DNA of 38,665 nt, from assembly GCA_949296855.1 (NCBI GenBank), contig CASFRN010000061.1:1-38665 (forward strand), read 5' to 3'. Shown piece by piece: positions 33,001 to 38,665 of the stretch; position 1 is the stretch's first letter, and every line of letters starts with the position of its first letter. The stretch comes from an uncultured Bacteroides sp. GTDB lineage: Bacteria > Bacteroidota > Bacteroidia > Bacteroidales > Bacteroidaceae. Under the pieces are notes generated by a model. The model saw only the letters and a list, made by a program, of their open reading frames with translations, did not search any database and was not told where the DNA came from. The translations under genes and the position numbers were made by a program.

Positions 33001-34539
33001 TTAATGCTTTATTTTGAATTTGACAATAAATGCTATTTTACTTGTTATTGTTTTACGTTCAGCTGACTCCAAACCTAGAATGAATATGGTTAAAGTCGTA
33101 GATATGAAGCTGACCATGCAGGTAATACAAAGACGTAAAAAGCCTTCTTCCAGATTTAATATAACCAGCACAGGTAGTACGAACGAAATGATTGAAACAA
33201 TGGAAATCCGAACCATGACATCGGTCAGATACAGTTTTACTGGAAAATCCAAGACTCCTTTAGCGATGTATAAGCGGACGAACACTAAAAGAAAATAGAT
33301 GATAATGAATATTACATACGTTGTAGCAGGAGGAAAACCTAATTTAAAAGCAATCCATGTTAAAGGAAAGACCAAACAACCTACTATTGTGACCCATAAC
33401 TGATATCTCCTTATATTCCCTGTTGCAAAAATGGCTGTCAAAAGGGAATTACCTAATAGCATCATCAACGAGCCGAATAAAGACAGACGCAAAAATATGG
33501 GAGCGTATTCAGGCACTAATCTTAGCCATAAGCGGAGTATATAATCGGCCTCACAAACAATCGGAACAATAAAGAAGAACAGTAGGAAATAAGAGAACCT
33601 TGCTCCACGGCATACCAACTTATTCATATATTCTCTATCACCGGATGCGTATGATTTTGTTATCTGCGGATTGATTGCTACCGTAAAATTATTGACAAAC
33701 TGCATGACAGCATGCTGCACCTGTGTAGCCACACCTCGTGCCGCATTCAACGTTACACCGAAAAATATATTAATCAGCATGTCTACACCCTGCACGTTCA
33801 GCATATATGAGCCATGGCCGAAAAGACTCCATCCTGCAAAACCTGTCATCTCCTTTATTAAGGATTTGTCATACACGAAGTTATAACGACTCTCGTCAAA
33901 ATGTTTTCTACAATATAAGCTATAAGTGACCCTTATAATCAAAGCTACAGCCACAAGTAGGACTGAATATGTCGCCAGCTTGTCATAAGGAGAAATAAGC
34001 AACATATAAACTATAACTAATTTCAGAACAGCTTCCAAAATGCTGATATAAGCAAAAGCCGACATCCTTTCGTGAGCGATGATACAGGCATTATATGGCA
34101 CACTAATCAGATTGATGATAAATGACAGTAAAGAACATTGCAGTACCCAATTGGCAGCAGTCAACCGCTCGGCAGGTATGTTCATTTTCGCATTTAAAAA
34201 CCATACGCCGAATAGTTCCGCCAATACAAGTATGAGAATCGAAATACCTATCTGTATGTTTACGCTGGTGCTGAATATTCGTTTCAGTTTCTCAAAATCT
34301 CCATGCCCTAATTCGTAGGTGATAAAACGACTAATTGATGAGGATAAAGAACCGGATATGACAGAGAACATCATAACCACTCCACCTACTACATTATAAA
34401 TACCGTAGTCTGTCACCCCTAGCGTATTCAAAACGACACGGCTGGTGTAAAGGGTAACTAGCATGATGAATAAGGTACGGAAGTAAAGCAGCAGCGTATT
34501 CTTAGCTATGCGTTTGTTGTTTGCTGAAGTACTTGTCAT
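33001..34539 (-). CDS. polysaccharide flippase (Wzx/MATE-like)
   Basis: A 512-residue polytopic protein of the MOP superfamily with about 12-14 membrane segments, moving undecaprenyl-linked repeat units across the inner membrane. The N-terminus IAKNTLLLYFRTLFIMLVTL-YTSRVVLNTLGVTDYGIYNVVGGV is typical of Wzx proteins in Bacteroidales. GVTLNAARGVATQVQHAVMQFVNNF is another conserved stretch. With Wzy-like and transferase genes it defines a Wzy-dependent pathway. It is the first intact polysaccharide gene in transcription order, 30 bp after the truncated SIR2 gene, so the native promoter probably lay farther upstream and may be cut off by the IS66 element. Confidence 0.93.
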   Translation of the reverse strand: MTSTSANNKRIAKNTLLLYFRTLFIMLVTLYTSRVVLNTLGVTDYGIYNVVGGVVMMFSVISGSLSSSISRFITYELGHGDFEKLKRIFSTSVNIQIGISILILVLAELFGVWFLNAKMNIPAERLTAANWVLQCSLLSFIINLISVPYNACIIAHERMSAFAYISILEAVLKLVIVYMLLISPYDKLATYSVLLVAVALIIRVTYSLYCRKHFDESRYNFVYDKSLIKEMTGFAGWSLFGHGSYMLNVQGVDMLINIFFGVTLNAARGVATQVQHAVMQFVNNFTVAINPQITKSYASGDREYMNKLVCRGARFSYFLLFFFIVPIVCEADYILRLWLRLVPEYAPIFLRLSLFGSLMMLLGNSLLTAIFATGNIRRYQLWVTIVGCLVFPLTWIAFKLGFPPATTYVIFIIIYFLLVFVRLYIAKGVLDFPVKLYLTDVMVRISIVSIISFVLPVLVILNLEEGFLRLCITCMVSFISTTLTIFILGLESAERKTITSKIAFIVKFKIKH

Positions 34540-34569
34540 GAAATAACAGGTGTAAAAAATGTAGGGTTA

Positions 34570-35730
34570 TCAGTTGAATATTTTCGTGATAAGTTTAGGC
34601 AGGTCTGAAAAATTATCAAACCAAATGACATTCAATCCCAATTCATTCAGGATTTGTTGCTGGATTTTCCGGTTTTCCTTGTCTTGTTTGGAGGATGATG
34701 TTGAGCCAAAAGGTTTCTTTTGCATAAAAACAAAATGATTGGCTTTGCCCTCTGTCCCTTTCTGCGAGATGTCTAAAAGTCTGCGCAGATTGGGGTCGGT
34801 CATGGAAAAGCCGATAAAAAAACAGGTGTTTCTGTTCAAGGCATGTAGTTGTTCTATATTCGACCACAGGTATGCCTCCCTATAAACTTCGTGATAATCT
34901 TCTTCACATAGGATTGCAGTAGGAGTTATCGCTTTACTTCCCAGTTGCTCGGGGATGATGCCATGCACGTGATATATAGGGAATTCATTTTGCATCACTC
35001 TGTTACTTTCATAAACAGGCAGATTCTTAACGTTCCGTTTGCCCAATGCTTGCTCCACCAAATCATCGTAATTATAAGTAATGATGCTTTCTATGCCGTG
35101 ATTTAAATTGGCCTGGTGGCATTTCTGTACGGCTTCAGCGATGGCATCTATTAATGGGTGGATTTGTCCCTTCTGTTTATAAAGCGATTGATGAATCATT
35201 TGTATGAATTCATAGTCTTTAGATGATAAATCCAATCCGGTCTTTATGTATCTTGCCGTTATGATAGATGAATTGACACATTGGTCAGTTACACTTTTGT
35301 AATTATTTTGTCCGATAGAAGATTTCTTTTTCTGCTGATGTTCGTTCAATAAATCCTTTAATAAGGAATCCCATGCCGGCAAACCTGCATCACGGCTGAC
35401 ACCCGCACCTAAAAATAATGTGACACGGCTTTGCATAACAGCATTATGCGCTTGCTTTATTATTGTCTTGTCATCATTTTCATACCAATAATAATAGTAA
35501 TAAGACTTAGCTTGATGTTCTTCCGAAAAGAATTCATCTATTGAGTGTACCTGAAAATTCCCGTTGGTATATTGTCGGATAAACGGCTGTGGGATACGGC
35601 TTTCTTTGTAAAAGATGTAGAAATGACTGACTTCCCATTTTTCTTTATTTTCCTCAAATAATTTTTTATAACGGGATAGAGTGTCAAACAACAGTAAGCA
35701 CTCAATAGCGTTCACCTTCTTAAAAATCAA
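34570..35730 (-). pseudogene. SIR2_2-domain protein gene, 5'-truncated by IS66
   Basis: An open frame of 386 codons starting at a TTG (35730) that lies inside the IS66 terminal sequence. Native sequence begins at 35693 (about residue 13, LFDTLSRYKK). The C-terminal part is a SIR2_2 domain: LFLGAGVSRDAGLPAWDSLL (about 105-125), IESIITYNYDDLVEQAL, IYHVHG with the candidate catalytic His256, and CFFIGFSMTDPNLRRLLD. Such proteins are often NAD-consuming antiphage effectors. The about 90 residues before the domain look like the tail of a larger N-terminal region. The frame is intact, so expression of a shortened protein from IS sequence is possible, but no start with good signals is seen. Confidence 0.8.
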
Positions 35731-35776
35731 GAAGATGAGCTTTTGAGTATTTTAGGAATTAACGATTTATAATGTG

Positions 35777-36979
35777 TTATACAGCCATTGACATGGGAAC
35801 GAGGTCGTCATAATTCTTATTCCCCTCCATCAGAAGCCTGATTGTGGTTGCGATATAGTCACGTGCATTGAGACCTGCATTCTTGCAGGTTTCAATCAGG
35901 GTGAGAAAAGTCAATGCTGTCTCAACACCCTCTTCACTACTAAAAAACAAGGAGTTTTTCCGATGTATTGTAAAAGGCCGGATGGCTCTTTCCACGAGCA
36001 TGTTGTCTATGGTGTACCGGCCGTCCTTCCTGTAATTCTGAAGTTTTTCCCAACCGTTGACCATATAACTGAGCGACTTCCTCATCATCTCACCGTAATG
36101 TTTCCGTTTACTGTTCAAAAGCTTCAACGCCCTTTCATAAATGGAAGTCAGTATCCGGGTCACATCATCCCGGCTTCGTCGCTTCTTCATTTCGTGAGGC
36201 TTCAAACGTTTCAGGATGCATTCTGCTTCTATCTTATATAACTCGCCTATTTTCATGACAAACCATTCAGCATCCGCATCCTTGTTCGCCTCAAAGGTCA
36301 TGGCGAACTTGTTACGTACATGCGCCCAACAGAGGATGAACTCACATTGCGGGTTCACTTCCGCCAAGTGCTTGTAGACCACATAGCCATCGGACTGTAT
36401 GCTTCCCAGGAAACCGCCAAGGAAAGTTTCAATCGGACGGCTGCCACGGCTGTCATCCTCATCGTTGTCATAGAAGAAATAAGTGACGTTTTCCAACTTG
36501 TTCACCAAGGCCCAAACATATTTTTTATAATAATGGCCCAGCTTGGTACCGTCATTCCGTATCTTTATTCTCACCTTGATCCAAGTCTCGTCTATGTTCA
36601 GCACGGACTTCACTTTCAACAGCTTGGATTTCAGTTTCAACAGAACAGGGGCAAACATCCTGGCGCCTATCTTAAGGGCATTGGCTATGGTATTGTTGCT
36701 GACCGTAAACTTGTCAAGGACATGACGGATCCGTTCGCGGTACACAGGGGTATGCAACTGATAAACACCACTCACTATGTCGGCAAACAATTCCGGGGTG
36801 AGATGCGTGCCGGGAATCACATTCATCCTCGGCATCGTATTGTCTACCTCCGGATGCAGGGGACGGTAATATTCATGGTAAACGCCGTCTCTGTCCTTGA
36901 ATACAGCAACCCGGTAACGCTTTAACCCAACGTAGCTGACGCGGCTGTATTCATCCACATCCTTGAAATGGTCAAACAC
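35777..36979 (-). pseudogene. IS66 transposase (TnpC), C-terminal catalytic part
   Basis: About 400 codons of the DDE_Tnp_IS66 domain. Catalytic-region motifs are present: NIDETWIKV, GSIQSDGYVVYKHL and NMLVERAIRPFTIHRKNSLF, with RMNVIPGTHLTPEL leading in. Its first codon is a GTG overlapping the end of the N-terminal piece in another frame, so this is not an independent gene. Full IS66 transposases are about 500-540 residues with a linker/zinc-finger-like segment between coiled coil and catalytic domain; part of that is missing here. Probably inactive unless frameshifting restores a shortened protein. Confidence 0.88.
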
Positions 36980-37361
36980 CCAATCTGTGGGAACCCCCTA
37001 AAGACATTTTGTTATGACGGTTATTAAGGTCGCGCAAATCCGAATTTTCCTTTTCACGCTCTTCAAGCTTCTTTTGCAGGCCGGCAATGACAGAACGCAA
37101 ATCACCTATGAGGGACTGATAACGGTCGGCTTGAGAACGGCTGCGCTCCAGTTCGGACTGCAGGCCGCGAACCGTATCCTGCAAGGAGCGGATCATTTCA
37201 TTGGCGTTCCTCATGCTTTCCTTCAGGTCCTGAATCGTTTCTATAAATGCTTCACGTTCCATATCAGACAAGGATTCTTCCGCTTGGGATTCCTGTTCCA
37301 AAGCGTTTAGATAATGGGGCCTCATTACCATCTCTTCCACTGCCTGACCTTTCCTTTTCAT
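36972..37361 (-). pseudogene. IS66 transposase (TnpC), N-terminal coiled-coil part
   Basis: A 129-codon frame rich in Glu, Arg, Leu and Gln forming a coiled coil (EMIRSLQDTVRGLQSELERS and VIAGLQKKLEEREKENSDLR), ending in LNNRHNKMSLGG before it leaves frame. LNNRHNKMSFG-like sequence is the usual junction in IS66 transposases before the basic linker. The deletion joint contains a run of five G (36994-36998 as C) and shifts the frame relative to the catalytic part. Confidence 0.85.
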
Positions 37362-37437
37362 ACAATAAAGATACGAAAAACACCTGATAAAACAATGGAA
37401 GAAACGAGTTAATATATTGACAGCCAGTTAATTAATA

Positions 37438-37767
37438 TTAAACGCTAATATTCTTGACCACAGGACATTCCAGCAGTGCCACAAGATACTTGAAGTCCAA
37501 TTCATAGGTAATGGAATTGCCTTTATATACCGGCTGCAAGAACTTATAGCCTTTCTCATAAGTGATGTCATAAAGAAGCCGCTTATGATTCTTGAACCGG
37601 ATAATCTTAAGCGTTTGACGGTCTTTGGACAAGAACAGGCAGGCATCGCCGTTATAAGGGTTCTTACCCAATAACTCAACCTCCGCAAACAACCGGTACT
37701 TGCCGTACCGCATGTTGGTAATGCCACTGACATACCATAAGGTAACCCCACCCGTAAGCGCTAACAT
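37438..37767 (-). CDS. tnpB: IS66 family accessory protein TnpB (Orf2)
   Basis: A 109-residue IS66 Orf2-like protein, needed for transposition in IS66 elements but of unclear biochemical role. The pattern VSGITNMRYGKYRLFAEVEL...NPYNGDACLFLSKDRQTLKIIRF matches the family's G..DMRK...G...V....P..G.vfvF..r.....K.L. Here GKYRLFAEV replaces the more usual SFDGL. It overlaps Orf1 by 7 bp. The 76 bp between it and the transposase hold nothing recognised. Confidence 0.85.
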   Translation of the reverse strand: MLALTGGVTLWYVSGITNMRYGKYRLFAEVELLGKNPYNGDACLFLSKDRQTLKIIRFKNHKRLLYDITYEKGYKFLQPVYKGNSITYELDFKYLVALLECPVVKNISV

Positions 37768-38138
37768 AAGGACTCCAGCTTCTCTACCAGATGCAGCAGT
37801 TGCCGGTAGGTTAAATTGTTCTGCTGGATGGTAAGGCCTTGATTGGTACGGACTGTCATGCCGAACCTTAATAGGGACTCCTTCATGCTTACCGGATTAA
37901 AACCGCTTGACTCATCTGTACCGGATTGCCCGTCAGAAGCCATGAACCCGTCCTTGTCAACCAGTTGGACAGGGTGGACAGAGGACCTTGCCGGTTTCTT
38001 CCTCGACTTAAACCACTTCTCGAACTGAAGGTAAACGACGCCATTCTGCTGGCAGAAATTAACGATGGAAATTCCGTTAGGAACGCCCTCTTTTTTGTAG
38101 AGCTCATAGATGCGCTGAAAATCTTCACTACTTGCCAT
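37761..38138 (-). CDS. tnpA: IS66 family accessory protein TnpA (Orf1)
   Basis: A 125-residue Orf1-type protein, likely DNA-binding. It begins MASSEDFQRIYELYKKEGVP, with a helix-turn-helix-like SIVNFCQQNGVVYLQFEKWF, then a polar spacer, and ends in LTYRQLLHLVEKLESLC. The ATG at 38138 is chosen over 38183 because the extra N-terminal codons would cross a probable -7 box (38164-38171). Confidence 0.82.
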   Translation of the reverse strand: MASSEDFQRIYELYKKEGVPNGISIVNFCQQNGVVYLQFEKWFKSRKKPARSSVHPVQLVDKDGFMASDGQSGTDESSGFNPVSMKESLLRFGMTVRTNQGLTIQQNNLTYRQLLHLVEKLESLC

Positions 38139-38163
38139 ATCTTTTAATTTTAGGTTTGCAGTG

Positions 38164-38171
38164 CAAAGGTA
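38164..38171 (-). promoter_or_regulatory. -7 box of IS66 promoter
   Basis: On the minus strand TACCTTTG matches TAnnTTTG. The -33 region overlaps the terminal inverted repeat and has no clear TTG. Transcription from here would start near 38157 and cover tnpA, tnpB and the transposase, then read toward SIR2 and the polysaccharide operon. Confidence 0.45.
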
Positions 38172-38239
38172 TTCACATCTCATAACTCAGCCTAAAACGC
38201 TATTGAGTGCTTACCTAACATTCTCCATTCTGCGCCCCT

Positions 38240-38336
38240 GTTTTTACGAAGATACCTTCGTAAGGCGATGAAGGCGTCTTCGTTAGGCGATGAAGATACC
38301 TTCGATGGCAGATGAAGGTATCTTCATCTAAAAACG
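38240..38336. repeat. GAAGATACCTTC palindromic repeat
   Basis: Within the 318-bp gap 38215-38532, outer arms (GTTTTTACGAAGATACCTTC at 38240-38259 and GAAGGTATCTTCATCTAAAA near 38313-38332) are inverted copies. Two inner GGCGATGAAG units with CTTCG partners lie between. It is a short repetitive palindrome of the kind common in Bacteroidales intergenic DNA. The rest of the gap holds no gene I can support. Confidence 0.75.
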
Positions 38337-38532
38337 GGTTTTCGCCTCCTTCAATAGGAATCCCATCCACCTTGTTTGGGCATCCTTGGATACTTGGGCA
38401 AGTATTATTGGATACTTTGCCGTTTCTTATTAGATAGTTGGGCATTTATCCTTGCATCTTTTTGGGGACGGCTTTTACGCAAAAGGCATGTCCGTGCTTC
38501 GATGCCGTAGCGGAGTATATAGCTTACTTAAA

Positions 38533-38665
38533 TTATAACTGTGCTGTGTCCGCAGGTTCCAGCCATTGCAGGAAGTCGAGGATGTCCGGTTCGTCCAGGT
38601 AGATGCCTTGGCTGGCAAGGCAGGCTTCCTCCGGGCCTTCCGGCAGGGTGTACAGGTCTTCGTAC
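38533..38665 (-). CDS. 3' end of an unidentified gene (partial)
   Basis: An open minus-strand frame enters from the right edge and ends at TAA (38533-38535). The 44 visible residues are acidic (LPEGPEEACLASQGIYLDEP then DILDFLQWLEPADTAQL) and the DNA is GC-rich, unlike the neighbouring IS and polysaccharide genes. I do not recognise the family. Its direction is toward the IS66 element. Confidence 0.55.
   Translation of the reverse strand, partial: YEDLYTLPEGPEEACLASQGIYLDEPDILDFLQWLEPADTAQL

Larger units (their letters stand above)
35694..38214 (-). mobile_element. IS66-family insertion sequence, internally deleted
   Basis: A 2521-bp element bounded by perfect 19-bp inverted repeats: GTAAGCACTCAATAGCGTT at 35694-35712 and its complement at 38196-38214. 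It carries three co-oriented minus-strand units: Orf1 (TnpA), Orf2 (TnpB) and a transposase (TnpC) split by an internal deletion. The 8-bp flanks (AAACAACA left, CTAACATT right) do not match, so no target duplication is visible; this implies later rearrangement or loss on one side. The left end replaces the 5' end of the SIR2 gene. Confidence 0.92.

Noticed and set aside
34570-35730. Two-gene antiphage system around the SIR2 gene
   Set aside because: Neighbours are a flippase and an IS; no partner defence gene is visible and the SIR2 gene is truncated.
36972-36979. Programmed frameshift joining the two transposase parts
   Set aside because: A slippage would still leave the linker region missing and there is no clear slippery heptamer; an internal deletion explains the structure better.
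35686-38222. Intact recent IS66 insertion with target duplication
   Set aside because: The 8-bp flanks differ and the SIR2 gene does not continue on the other side.

Overview
The window looks like chromosome from a Bacteroidales bacterium (Bacteroides/Phocaeicola type). The evidence is: Bacteroidales-type proteins (DUF4290, DUF3316, a PD-(D/E)XK nuclease-family transposase); several promoters fitting the Bacteroidetes primary sigma consensus (TTTG or TTG, about 19-20 bp, TAnnTTTG); weak use of Shine-Dalgarno sites; and the murein/isoprenoid gene order tsaB-DUF4290-murA-rimM-M23 peptidase-dxr-rseP. No species is claimed.

Layout. (1) 1-4491, plus strand: an AT-rich accessory block with a DUF2158 protein, two unknown exported proteins that share a C-terminal tail, a lipoprotein trypsin-like protease with TPRs, a small remnant ORF and a DUF805 membrane protein. 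It abuts the 3' end of a tRNA-Leu(UAG) gene. (2) 4778-9479, minus strand: a coupled operon of topoisomerase IV subunit A, a DUF3316 protein and an S41 peptidase. The last two carry palindromic repeat elements inserted in frame inside their signal-peptide coding regions. (3) 9793-20105, plus strand: a long housekeeping run (tsaB, DUF4290, murA, rimM, M23 peptidase, dxr, rseP, lgt, S9 peptidase). Genes are 5-25 bp apart except at three gaps, each filled by a different inverted-repeat element. MurA has Asp where most homologues have the catalytic Cys. (4) 20285-21473: an Rpn-type nuclease gene and a divergent 32-residue membrane-peptide ORF, each with a good promoter.

(5) 21476-34539, minus strand: a cell-surface polysaccharide locus transcribed leftward. 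In transcription order it holds a Wzx flippase, pyruvyltransferase-family protein, Wzy-like polymerase, hexapeptide acetyltransferase, WbsX-like protein, GT4, FrhB-like iron-sulfur protein, GH26 glycanase, second pyruvyltransferase, second GT4, a broken acyltransferase and a WecG/TagA/CpsF transferase. Short gaps or overlaps suggest one transcript. Sugars would be assembled and decorated in the cytoplasm (GTs, pyruvyl and acetyl groups), flipped by Wzx, polymerised by Wzy and possibly trimmed by the exported GH26 enzyme. No initiating sugar-phosphate transferase, chain-length regulator or UpxY/UpxZ pair is visible, so the upstream part of the locus is absent here.

(6) 34570-38214: a SIR2-domain gene whose 5' end has been replaced by an IS66-family element with perfect 19-bp terminal repeats (35694-38214); the IS transposase itself has an internal deletion. 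(7) 38215-38665: a palindromic repeat and the 3' end of an unidentified minus-strand gene running off the window.

The most notable observations are the palindromes inside signal peptides, the exported-protein/protease block with shared tails, the Asp-type MurA, the IS66-SIR2 junction, and a 27-bp-arm hairpin inside the FrhB-like coding sequence.
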